This document shows positions 53,281-61,125 of a stretch of DNA of 64,000 bases, one piece after another. Numbering within the stretch: position 1 is the first letter of the stretch; every line of letters starts with the position of its first letter. The position numbers and the translations under genes are program-made. The notes under the pieces were generated by a model. That model was not told the origin of the DNA. It saw nothing but the letters and a program-made list of their open reading frames with translations, and did not search any database. Origin of the DNA: Luteolibacter rhizosphaerae (GTDB lineage Bacteria; Verrucomicrobiota; Verrucomicrobiia; Verrucomicrobiales; Akkermansiaceae); the NCBI RefSeq assembly GCF_025950095.1, contig NZ_JAPDDR010000001.1:62001-126000 (forward strand), read 5' to 3'.

Positions 53281-54876
53281 ATGGTCACCAATATCGCGCC
53301 GCTCTCCTCCACCGGAACTTCCGAAAAGGCGGCGCGCACTGCTCTTCGCAAACTCCGTCGCCCCCGGATCCTGATCGTGACTCCGGAGTTGAACGGTAGC
53401 ACCTATTTGGGTCGGAACGGACAGCCGGTTCCTTGCGCAAAGGCGGGCGGCTTGGCCGATATCAGCACCCTGCTTGTGGACGAATTGGCAGACCGCGGCA
53501 TTGATGTCCGCGTGGCCATGCCGCACTTCCGCAGTCTCTTCCCGGACGCTAAGCTTTCCCGTCGCCTCCACCTCTGCCACGACCGCGAGTTTTTCTATCG
53601 TCGCTCCGTCTATGATGGCTCGCCCGAGGCGAACCGGCGTGCGGCCCTCGCCTTCCAGCGGGAGGTGATTCACAACATCATTCCGGCCGTGAAGCCGGAT
53701 ATCGTGCATTGCCACGATTGGATGACCGGCCTCGTTCCAGCCGCTGCCAAAGCCATGGGCATCCGCAGCTTGTTCACCATCCACAATGTCCATGATGAGC
53801 TGACCACGATGGCGGAAGCCGAGGATCGCGGGATCGATGCTGCTCGTTTCTGGCAGAATCTTCACTTCAAGAACTACCCCTCCTCCTACGAGGAGAGCCG
53901 CTCGTGGAACCAAGTGAGCATGATGGCCTCCGCTATCCATGCCTCGGATCACGTAAACACGGTCAGCCCCAGTTTCCTTCGGGAGATGATGGACGGCCGC
54001 CACCCGGCAGGTTGGGGGCTCTGCGATGTGCTTCGCGGCAAGGACCACTTCGGTGCCGCCTCGGGCATCTTGAATGCGCCCGATCCATCCTGCTCGCCGG
54101 ATCGCGACCTTCGCATCGCGCAGCGCTACGGCGCGGTCGATCACCGCGTGGGCAAGCGCGCCAACAAGGCCGAGCTTCAGAAGCGCCTTGGCCTCGAACT
54201 GGACCCCGATGCTCCGGTGCTCTTCTGGCCTTCCCGCCTCGATCCCACGCAAAAGGGCTGCGGCCTGCTTGCGCATATTCTCTACCGCTTGGTGAGTGAC
54301 TATTGGGGCATTGGCCTGCAGGTCGTCTTCGTCGCGGATGGTCCCTTCCGCCCGCACTTCGAGCACATTGTGAATCACCACGGCCTGCACAAGCGCGTCG
54401 CCATCTGCGGTTTCGACGAAAGTCTGTCCCGGCAGGCTTACGCCGGCTCCGACTTCGTCATGGTGCCTTCCGCCTACGAACCCTGCGGCCTCGCACAGAT
54501 GGTTGCCCTCAAATACGGCAGCCTGCCCATCGTGCATCGCACTGGCGGCCTGCAGGACACGGTCCAGCTCCTCGATGCGGAGCATCGCACGGGCAACGGC
54601 TTCGTCTTCGAGACTCACGATTGCAATGGCCTCCGCTGGGCGATCGACGAAGCCGTCCGCTTCCACATCCGTCCCGCTGCCGAAAAGGAGCGCGAGATCG
54701 CCCGCATCATGCAGGACAGCGCCGAGCGCTTCTCGCCCCGCGCCACCGCCGAGGAATACATCCGCATCTACGAAAACCTCTCCGGCCGCACCATCGGCGA
54801 ACCCCGCGAGCAGACGACCGCTTCTCCCAAGGTCTCGGCCCCGCGTAGAACTACCTGCCGCATCGAGGCCGCCTGA
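53281..54876 (+). CDS. glgA: Glycogen synthase (GT5 family)
   Basis: A 531-residue glycosyltransferase that adds glucose from ADP- or UDP-glucose to alpha-1,4-glucan. LIVTPEL and CAKAGGLADIS (Lys about 54 in the KxGGL-type loop), VHCHDWMTGLVP, LFTIHNVHDE, LFWPSRLDPTQKG, and PSAYEPCGLAQMVALKYGSLPIVHRTGGLQDTV (Glu about 400 in the EPCGL motif). Length is slightly above the usual 480 because of an extended C-terminal tail. No glgC in view. Neighbouring GH13 enzyme suggests a shared storage or osmotic role. Confidence 0.92.
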   Translation: MVTNIAPLSSTGTSEKAARTALRKLRRPRILIVTPELNGSTYLGRNGQPVPCAKAGGLADISTLLVDELADRGIDVRVAMPHFRSLFPDAKLSRRLHLCHDREFFYRRSVYDGSPEANRRAALAFQREVIHNIIPAVKPDIVHCHDWMTGLVPAAAKAMGIRSLFTIHNVHDELTTMAEAEDRGIDAARFWQNLHFKNYPSSYEESRSWNQVSMMASAIHASDHVNTVSPSFLREMMDGRHPAGWGLCDVLRGKDHFGAASGILNAPDPSCSPDRDLRIAQRYGAVDHRVGKRANKAELQKRLGLELDPDAPVLFWPSRLDPTQKGCGLLAHILYRLVSDYWGIGLQVVFVADGPFRPHFEHIVNHHGLHKRVAICGFDESLSRQAYAGSDFVMVPSAYEPCGLAQMVALKYGSLPIVHRTGGLQDTVQLLDAEHRTGNGFVFETHDCNGLRWAIDEAVRFHIRPAAEKEREIARIMQDSAERFSPRATAEEYIRIYENLSGRTIGEPREQTTASPKVSAPRRTTCRIEAA

Positions 54877-54897
54877 TCAATCGGCCCGCGTTCAAGG

Positions 54898-54985
54898 GCA
54901 CGTAGTCCCGCCTTCAGGCGGACGAAGCCACCCTCCCGTGCTACGACACTCATCGTAGCAAAATGACTTCGTCATTCCGGCTGGG
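54898..54985. repeat. Cluster of short hairpins after glgA
   Basis: Contains CCGCC/GGCGG with a TTCA loop (54908-54921), GCTACGA/TCGTAGC (54940-54959), and AATGAC/GTCATT with a TTC loop (54962-54976). Its tri- and tetranucleotide loops resemble the element at 55033-55127 that follows. Confidence 0.65.
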
Positions 54986-55032
54986 CGCGTCCTCCCGGAA
55001 GGCGCCATGCCCAATTGCGCATTCCTTCAAAA

Positions 55033-55127
55033 GCTCCAAAGGAGCGACAAGGAGAAAGCCCAGGGTAAGGAGCAGGGCGACGCAACTCTGGGTGTCCCCA
55101 TCACAAAAGTCGGCGCCCTGAAGGGGC
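55033..55127 (+). repeat. Three-hairpin intergenic element, copy A
   Basis: Hairpin 1 GCTCC-AAA-GGAGC (55033-55045); 9 nt later AAAGCCC starts a central stem CCCAGGGT/ACTCTGGG (55059-55092); 22 nt later hairpin 3 GCCCT-GAA-GGGGC (55115-55127). Lies between the convergent glgA and FAD oxidoreductase genes. Same layout as 60996-61084. Confidence 0.75.
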
Positions 55128-55167
55128 GCGAGGAGGTCGCGATCCACCAAAGGACCGCCACCCCGCC

Positions 55168-56802
55168 TCACTCCCCCAAGGCCTGCTCCGCCTCCACCAA
55201 CCTCTTCCTCAGGTCCGCATACACCACCTCCTGCACCGCGATCTCCTTGTCCAAAGCCAGATCCGCCGCGATTGCCGCCGATTGCCCCAGCCCCATGAAC
55301 ACCGGCTCCATGCGGATCGACCCGAAGGCCATGTGGGTGGCCGACAGGCTCCACGGCACCAGCAGGTTCTCGCACTCCCCGCGCTTCGGCACCAGCGAGC
55401 GGTAGGAAACCGGATACGGCTTCTTCACGTGCAACTGCACGTCGCCTTCATTCTTCAGCATCCCCTTGAGCACGGTGCGCTGCACGTGATGGGAATCCAT
55501 CGCATAAGCCGCCAGCCCCACCGGATCGTTGACCTTCTCCTGTCCGGTGCAGTGCTTCTGGTTCATCACCACCTCGCCGACCATCCGTCGCGCCTCCCGC
55601 ACATAGAGCTGCCAAGGCCAGTGCCCGTTGTCCGTGAACTCGTCCTTCGGCAAACCCCACGTCGCCAGCTTCTTCCGCATCTCCTCCGGCACCCGCGGAT
55701 GATTCTGCAGCGTCCACACTAATCCGCGCTGCCAGAGCTCATGCTGCTTCGCCAGCGCATCCCGCTCAGCATGTCCCAGCGTGGTCCAGTCCCAGCCTTT
55801 GCCGTAGTTCATCCCGATGTAATCCGTCGAGATCCCGCCCGTATTGTTAGAGTCCGTCTTCCGGTTCGGCATCAGGTCGAGCTTGAAGAACTTCTCCTGC
55901 TGCCCCGCCTCGATCGCGCGGAAGAGAATCTCGTAGTCCTCTTCCCGGTATCCTTCCGGCTTCCCGATCATCACCCGGTTCTCCGCCACGTCGGTCAGCA
56001 CCATCCGGTAGCAGTAGGCCTGTAGCGTCTTGTCGCCCTCGCCATCCTCGCCGCCCGGCCCGGGATTCACTCCGGGGAGCAGTCCGCTCTTCGGATCGCC
56101 CTTCACCCGGTGCGGATCGATTCCATCGGGAAGCTGGTTCTTCGTCGCCTGCTTCGCTTGAATGCCGCTCGCGCTCTCACCTTGCGCGGCATTTGCTTCC
56201 CGACCCACGTTGAAGCTCACCTCCGCCCCCGGCAGCAGGTCGCCTTCATAGCTGGCATCGATGAACATGCCCCCGACAAACTCGCTGCCATCTTCCATCC
56301 GTAGACTGCGGATCCGCTTCCCCTCCATGCTCACACCCTTCTTCAGGTCGAGCTTCGCGTGGACGACCTCCACCTTCGCCTCTCCGAGCATCTGCGTGAA
56401 GATCTGCTCCGCCACCTTCGGTTCGAATACCGAGCCAATCTGCTTCTCCGCGTTGAATGCCGGCCCGCCTTGACCCCGGTTTCCGAATTTCTCGCGCGTC
56501 TCCTGCGTCCATGCCGAGTCGCTCTGATAGTGACGATAAACCCGCTTGTAGAAGTCGAGGCCCAGCCCGCCGAGAATCCGGCTATCACCCAGATCCGTCC
56601 ATCCCAGCCCGCTTGTGGTGAGCCCGCCTAGATGCTTAGTGGGGGAGACCAGCACCACGCTCCTCCCGTCCCGCGCTGCCTGCACCGCAGCGGTGATCCC
56701 ACCCGGCGTTCCACCATAGATCACGATGTCTTTGGAAATCGGGGCCGCGATCGCGGAGCCGCAGAAGGCAAGGAAAAGAGCGGAACGCAGAGGAGATAGC
56801 AT
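55168..56802 (-). CDS. Secreted FAD-dependent oxidoreductase
   Basis: A 544-residue exported flavoprotein. Signal peptide MLSPLRSALFLAFCGSAIA; FAD motif DIVIYGGTPGGITAAVQAARDGRSVVLVSPTKHLGGLTTSGLG (GxGGxxxG variant near residue 30); family blocks GGMFIDASYEGDLLPGA and PYPVSYRSLVPKRGECENLLVPWSLSATHMAFGSIRMEPVFMGLGQSAAIAADLAL. This is the PF12831-type group common in Verrucomicrobia and Planctomycetes near polysaccharide genes. Substrate unknown. ATG at 56802 chosen to start the signal peptide. Confidence 0.9.
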   Translation of the reverse strand: MLSPLRSALFLAFCGSAIAAPISKDIVIYGGTPGGITAAVQAARDGRSVVLVSPTKHLGGLTTSGLGWTDLGDSRILGGLGLDFYKRVYRHYQSDSAWTQETREKFGNRGQGGPAFNAEKQIGSVFEPKVAEQIFTQMLGEAKVEVVHAKLDLKKGVSMEGKRIRSLRMEDGSEFVGGMFIDASYEGDLLPGAEVSFNVGREANAAQGESASGIQAKQATKNQLPDGIDPHRVKGDPKSGLLPGVNPGPGGEDGEGDKTLQAYCYRMVLTDVAENRVMIGKPEGYREEDYEILFRAIEAGQQEKFFKLDLMPNRKTDSNNTGGISTDYIGMNYGKGWDWTTLGHAERDALAKQHELWQRGLVWTLQNHPRVPEEMRKKLATWGLPKDEFTDNGHWPWQLYVREARRMVGEVVMNQKHCTGQEKVNDPVGLAAYAMDSHHVQRTVLKGMLKNEGDVQLHVKKPYPVSYRSLVPKRGECENLLVPWSLSATHMAFGSIRMEPVFMGLGQSAAIAADLALDKEIAVQEVVYADLRKRLVEAEQALGE

Positions 56803-56851
56803 CGCGCTTAGTAAGGCCTCGAAGCCGCCGATCTTTCCAATCGAAAACCGC

Positions 56852-56871
56852 ACTCACTCTTTCGAGTGAGT
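56852..56871. other. 8-bp hairpin in the divergent spacer
   Basis: ACTCACTC (56852-56859) pairs with GAGTGAGT (56864-56871), loop TTTC. It directly precedes the purine-rich AAAAAGGAG before the sensor kinase ATG, so it could mask that ribosome site or be an operator. Confidence 0.6.
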
Positions 56872-56882
56872 CCAAAAAGGAG

Positions 56883-59000
56883 ATGGTAACGGTTCTTGCC
56901 GCGCGGCAAGCTGACGGGCACGTGAACCCAGCCCGCCGCCTCGTCCTGCTTTGCTGTGCCCTCTGGGCAGGCCGCGGTATGGCCGGGGAGATCCCAACGA
57001 TCCGCGAGCTCCAGGTTCAGGCCACTGCGGAGCCCTTCAAGCCGGTGGAAGTTCGTGCCCGCGGCATCGTCACTTGGATCGATCCCACCGAAGGCAAGTT
57101 CTTCCAGATGCAGGACGACAGCGGTGGGGGCGTGCAGGTCAGCTTCACCAATATCGACTGGCCGCTCGTGGGGGATACCATTGAAGTCAGCGGCATCCTC
57201 GAGCGCGGCCCCTATGCCCCGGTGATCTCCCAAGCGAGCTTCGTCCACAAAGGGAAGGGGACCCTCCCGAAGCCCGCGAATTCCTCCGGCGGCGGCCTCG
57301 TCAATGGCGAGTACAACGGCGAACTCGTCGACGTTCACGGCTTCGTCCGTAGTGCGGAGATGGTCTCGCCCACCACTTTCTCCGCCGTCCTCAGCTCAGG
57401 CTCCGCCCGCGTGACCGTCCGCGTCAGCAATGCTCCCGACCTCAAGCCCGAGGAACTCATAGCCGCCCAAGTGTATGTCACCGGCGTCCCCGTCCCGGTC
57501 CGAGCCCGCGGCGGCCTCCGCCAGCTCGTCGATATCCACGTGCTCGCCCCCCGTAGGTCCTTCTTCAATGTCTTGAAGCACGAGGAGAGCGATCCCTGGC
57601 TCGGCCCGGTGCTCCCTCTTCGCGATGCCTTCCAGTACCGCCCCGGCTTCCGCCGCGGCGACCGCATCCGCGTCCGCGGCGAGGTGATCGATCAGCGCGA
57701 AGACATCGCCTACATCAACGACGGCCGCAACGGGATCGCCGTGCGCGGTATCGAAGCCGCCAAACTCAAGCGCGGCGAGGAAGTCGAAGCCGTTGGCTTT
57801 CCCGATATCGAGAACTTCCTCCCCATCCTCTCCGATGCCGTCTTCGTCTCCTACCCCCCAGAAGGCAACACCGTCTCGCCCCGTCCCATGTCGGCCGACG
57901 CCCTCATGGACGGCCTCCAGCACGCCGCCTACGTCACCGTCCAGGGTCGGCTGTTAGACCGCATGCAGACCGGCGGCATCGTCACGCTCGCCCTGAATAC
58001 CCCCGACGGCGTCTTCACCGCCGAGATGGATAGCCCCGCCCGCACCATCCCCGACCTCGAGGAGGGCTGCACTGCGGAGCTCAATGGCATCTGCCTCGTC
58101 AGCACCGATGGCAGCGGCAGCCCCGCCTCCTTCAAGATTCTCCTCCGCGGCCCGGAGTCTGTTAGAATCGTCGAGCGCGCCAGCTTCTTCACCGTCAAGC
58201 GCCTCCTCGTCATGCTCAGCATCGCCCTCGGCAGCCTCGCCGCCGTCGCGATCTTCGCTTGGTTCAGCACCCGCAGGAATCTCCGTCTCGCCGCCGAAAT
58301 GCGCGAACGCGCCGCTGTCACCGCCGAACGCAACCGCCTTGCCCGCGATCTCCACGATACCCTCGAACAAGGCCTCACCGGCATCCACCTCCAGCTCCAC
58401 AGCATCGGCAAGGACGACTCCGACGCCTCCCCCGAAACCCGCAACCACCTCGACGCCGCAAACTCCCTCGTCCGCCAGTGCCACGCCGAGATGCGCAGCT
58501 CCATCTGGAACCTCCGCTCCGTCGCCCTCGAGGAGTTCGACCTCGCCGGCGCCCTCGAACGCTCCGCCCGCTCCCTCGTCCTCGGCTCAGGCATCCGCGT
58601 CGATCTGAAACGCGGCGCCGGCGCGAAGCTCCCCCCGCTCATCGAGGACAACCTCCTCCGCATCGGCCAGGAAGCCATCACCAACGCCGTCAAGCACGCC
58701 AGCCCCTCGCACCTCGTCATCGATCTCTCCATCAACGAAAGCCGCGCCATCCTCGCCGTCGCCGATGACGGCAGCGGCATCAAGGAACCCGCCGCCCGCG
58801 GGCACTTCGGCCTCACCGGCATGCACGAGCGCGCCGCCCGCATCGGCGGCACCCTCCGCATTCTCCCGAATCCGGCCGGCGGCACCATCGTCACCGTCGA
58901 AGTCCCGCTTCCATCGCGAACCCGAGAAACCCGAGATGAGCCTGAACGCTCCCCAACCGATCAAGATCCTCGTCGTCGACGACCACTACGTCGTCCGTGA
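56883..59000 (+). CDS. NarL-type sensor histidine kinase with OB-fold-like outer domains
   Basis: A 705-residue membrane kinase. Signal or hydrophobic start (LVLLCCALWAGRGMAG), a long outer region with repeated OB-fold-like units (VRARGIVTWIDPTEGKFFQMQDDSGGGVQV, VHGFVRSAEM, IRVRGEVIDQREDIAYINDGRNGIAVRG, VTVQGRLLDRMQTGGIV), one membrane segment (about 440-463), then HisKA_3 AERNRLARDLHDTLEQGLTGIHLQL (His about 491) and HATPase (IGQEAITNAVKHA, DDGSGI, GHFGLTGMHERA). The response regulator overlaps its 3' end. The AAGGAG abuts the ATG; a GTG at 56922 is an alternative start (MNPARRLVLL). Confidence 0.9.
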   Translation: MVTVLAARQADGHVNPARRLVLLCCALWAGRGMAGEIPTIRELQVQATAEPFKPVEVRARGIVTWIDPTEGKFFQMQDDSGGGVQVSFTNIDWPLVGDTIEVSGILERGPYAPVISQASFVHKGKGTLPKPANSSGGGLVNGEYNGELVDVHGFVRSAEMVSPTTFSAVLSSGSARVTVRVSNAPDLKPEELIAAQVYVTGVPVPVRARGGLRQLVDIHVLAPRRSFFNVLKHEESDPWLGPVLPLRDAFQYRPGFRRGDRIRVRGEVIDQREDIAYINDGRNGIAVRGIEAAKLKRGEEVEAVGFPDIENFLPILSDAVFVSYPPEGNTVSPRPMSADALMDGLQHAAYVTVQGRLLDRMQTGGIVTLALNTPDGVFTAEMDSPARTIPDLEEGCTAELNGICLVSTDGSGSPASFKILLRGPESVRIVERASFFTVKRLLVMLSIALGSLAAVAIFAWFSTRRNLRLAAEMRERAAVTAERNRLARDLHDTLEQGLTGIHLQLHSIGKDDSDASPETRNHLDAANSLVRQCHAEMRSSIWNLRSVALEEFDLAGALERSARSLVLGSGIRVDLKRGAGAKLPPLIEDNLLRIGQEAITNAVKHASPSHLVIDLSINESRAILAVADDGSGIKEPAARGHFGLTGMHERAARIGGTLRILPNPAGGTIVTVEVPLPSRTRETRDEPERSPTDQDPRRRRPLRRP

Positions 59001-59580
59001 AGGCCTCCGCAGCCTGATCCGCCGCGAGCCCGGCATGATCGTCATCGCAGAGGCCGTCAACGGCGAGGAAGGCGTCGCCATGTACGAGCGCCTCCAGCCC
59101 CATGTCGTCATCATCGATCTCCGCATGCCCGTCATGGGTGGCGTCGAGGCCACCCGCGCCATCCGCTCCATCTCCCCCGATGCCCGCATCCTCGTCCTCA
59201 CCGGCTTCGAGGGCGATGAAGACATCCACGCTGCCTTCGATGCCGGCGCCTCCGGCTATCTCCTCAAGCACAGCTCCGGCGATCAGGTCGTCCCCGCCAT
59301 CCACGCCCTCATGAAGGGCCGCACCTGGGTCCCGCCCGAAGTCGAGAGCCGCCTCGCCGCCCGCCAGCGCGGCGAAATCCTCTCACCCCGCGAACGCGAG
59401 ATCGTTCGCCACCTCGCTCTCGGCGAAGCGAACAAGGAGATCGGCGCCTCCATCGGCATCTCCGAGCAGACCGTGAAATCCCACGTCAAAAACATCCTCG
59501 GCAAGCTCCACGTCCGCGACCGCACCGAGGCCGTGACCGTCGCCCTCCGCCGTGGCATCATCCACCTCCCGGAGCTCTGA
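58936..59580 (+). CDS. NarL/LuxR-family response regulator
   Basis: A 214-residue DNA-binding regulator. Receiver: KILVVDDHYVVREGLRSLI, phospho-acceptor Asp about 61 in VVIIDLRMPVMGG, VLTGF, Lys in GYLLKHSS. C-terminal LuxR helix-turn-helix: LSPREREIVRHLALGEANKEIGASIGISEQTVKSHVKNILGKL (about 150-195). It overlaps the kinase gene by 65 bp and is its evident partner. The ATG at 58936 (MSLNAPQPIKILV) fits the family start. Confidence 0.95.
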   Translation: MSLNAPQPIKILVVDDHYVVREGLRSLIRREPGMIVIAEAVNGEEGVAMYERLQPHVVIIDLRMPVMGGVEATRAIRSISPDARILVLTGFEGDEDIHAAFDAGASGYLLKHSSGDQVVPAIHALMKGRTWVPPEVESRLAARQRGEILSPREREIVRHLALGEANKEIGASIGISEQTVKSHVKNILGKLHVRDRTEAVTVALRRGIIHLPEL

Positions 59581-59622
59581 TGCAGCCTTGCCTCCGCCCG
59601 CGCCCCGGCTCTAACTGCTATA

Positions 59623-60207
59623 GTGATCCCCAAGCTCAACCTGGTCTCCGCGCTCGCGGCCCTCGTCTTCTTCTTCCTCCCGTGGACCAGCATCGAGTGC
59701 CGCGGTGAACGCATGGTCACCCAGACCGGCCTGCAAGTCATCACCGGCTCCGGCAAGATCGAGCAACGCGCCCAGCAAGGCAGCCTGCGCCTCAATGCCC
59801 GCAGCGATCAATCCCTCGGCCACTCCTATCTCGCCGCCGCTGCCCTCATCGCCATCCTCGGCACCCTCCTCATGTCCTTCGCCTCGCTCATCGCCGGGCG
59901 CAAGGATCTCGACCACGGCTGCGGCATCCTCTCCGCTCTCGCCCTCGTCTGCCTCCTCCTCCAGATCGCCATCGGCTTTCCCGCGGACAAGGCCATACGC
60001 GATGATATCCTCAAGCCTCCCGCACCCCAAGGTGCCGCCATCCAGATCGATCTCGGCGAGTTCGGCCAAGCCCTCGGCCAGGAAGTCCTGGCAAATATCC
60101 GCGTCCGCCCCATGCCCGGCTTCTACGCCACGCTCGCCGCCCTAGCCCTGCCCACCCTCATCCTCGGCAACGCCTTCCTCGACCGCATCAAGGCGAAGGA
60201 ATCCTGA
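59623..60207 (+). CDS. Membrane protein of unknown function (194 aa)
   Basis: Starts at GTG. About four membrane segments: LNLVSALAALVFFFLPW, YLAAAALIAILGTLLMSFASLIAG, GILSALALVCLLLQIAIGF and FYATLAALALPTLILGNAFL. Outer loops carry charged segments (SGKIEQRAQQGSLRLNARS). Not recognised. In the same direction as, and 42 bp after, the response regulator. Confidence 0.75.
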   Translation: MIPKLNLVSALAALVFFFLPWTSIECRGERMVTQTGLQVITGSGKIEQRAQQGSLRLNARSDQSLGHSYLAAAALIAILGTLLMSFASLIAGRKDLDHGCGILSALALVCLLLQIAIGFPADKAIRDDILKPPAPQGAAIQIDLGEFGQALGQEVLANIRVRPMPGFYATLAALALPTLILGNAFLDRIKAKES

Positions 60208-60254
60208 GCACCCCGGCCTTGCCCCCCGCCGCGAACTGCCTGAGATTCACCTCG

Positions 60255-60539
60255 ATGAGCCGGAAGCCCGCATCCCAATGGTCCGCCAATAAGGCCGTCG
60301 CCCGTGGCATTCTGCAGGATCGCACCCTCCGCCGCCGCTTCATCGCCCGCCTCCTTTTTCTCCTCCTCGCCGTCTTCGCCATCGGCCTTTGGGTCATCCC
60401 CGGCTGGCTCCGCGGGGATATCTGGCGCTTCTTCCTTTGGTGGGGCGGCTGTGGCCTGCTGGCCACTTTCATGGTCATCATGGCCTTTTACGATGCCCTC
60501 GCCGTCATCCGGGAAGAGCGGGAGAAGATCGGGCGCTAG
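60255..60539 (+). CDS. Small membrane protein (94 aa)
   Basis: A 94-residue protein with two membrane segments (RLLFLLLAVFAIGLWVIPGWL and FFLWWGGCGLLATFMVIMAFY) between a basic N-terminus (SRKPASQWSANKAVARGILQDRTLRRRF) and a charged tail (IREEREKIGR). The ATG at 60255 is preferred over an upstream TTG at 60219. Not recognised. Confidence 0.72.
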   Translation: MSRKPASQWSANKAVARGILQDRTLRRRFIARLLFLLLAVFAIGLWVIPGWLRGDIWRFFLWWGGCGLLATFMVIMAFYDALAVIREEREKIGR

Positions 60540-60596
60540 CCGCATTTGCCACAGCTTCCGCTTCCCCTCCGCCCCGCTTCCTGCCACACCCGCCAC

Positions 60597-60962
60597 GTGA
60601 ACGAAGAACGCGAGCACGGCACGCAACCGCTTGACGCCCTGATGACAGCATGGGGCCTCGGCAATCATGACCTCGTGGATGTCTCCACCGAGCAGCTCAC
60701 CCACAAGCAGGTCCAGCGCGCCCGCACCGGCCGCACCCTGACCTTGAAGATGATGCAGAAGACTACCCGCGCCCTGAATATCGCGGTCTGGTACCGGCTC
60801 AAGAAGGACGAGCGCGAGACCTACTTCGAGTACTTCCACAAGCACGTCTTCAACTACGCCAAGAACCACGACCCCGAATTCGCGGACCCGAACGGCGCCC
60901 TCATGGAAGCCGTCCAGAAACGCGGCGGCAAGATCCTCGATCGCGGCGAACCCTCCGCTTGA
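60597..60962 (+). CDS. Small protein with HTH-like core (121 aa)
   Basis: Reads NEEREHGTQPLDALMTAWGLGNHDLVDVSTEQLTHKQVQRARTGRTLTLKMMQKTTRALNIAVWYRL. The LTHKQVQRARTGRTLTLKMMQKTTRALN stretch looks like a repressor-type helix-turn-helix. The C-terminal half (FEYFHKHVFNYAKNHDPEF) is aromatic and charged. GTG start at 60597. I recall similar unnamed proteins in Verrucomicrobia. DNA binding is inference. Confidence 0.75.
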   Translation: MNEEREHGTQPLDALMTAWGLGNHDLVDVSTEQLTHKQVQRARTGRTLTLKMMQKTTRALNIAVWYRLKKDERETYFEYFHKHVFNYAKNHDPEFADPNGALMEAVQKRGGKILDRGEPSA

Positions 60963-60995
60963 GCGGTCTCCCCCCGGCTCCGCCGCCTCTCAAAT

Positions 60996-61084
60996 GTCCC
61001 GAAGGGACTACGGAACAAAGCCCCGGGTTGGCCGGAGGCCTACCCGGGATTAACCCCAAAAGAGTCTTCCTACGCCGAAGGCGT
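60996..61084 (+). repeat. Three-hairpin intergenic element, copy B
   Basis: Hairpin 1 GTCCC-GAA-GGGAC (60996-61008); 8 nt later AAAGCCC opens a central stem CCCGGGT/ACCCGGG (61022-61048) that encloses GGCC-GGA-GGCC; 23 nt later hairpin 3 ACGCC-GAA-GGCGT (61072-61084). Lies between convergent genes, like copy A at 55033-55127. Confidence 0.75.
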
Positions 61085-61125
61085 TGCGGACGCCTGATGC
61101 CCGGATTTCAACGTCCGAGCTCCGG

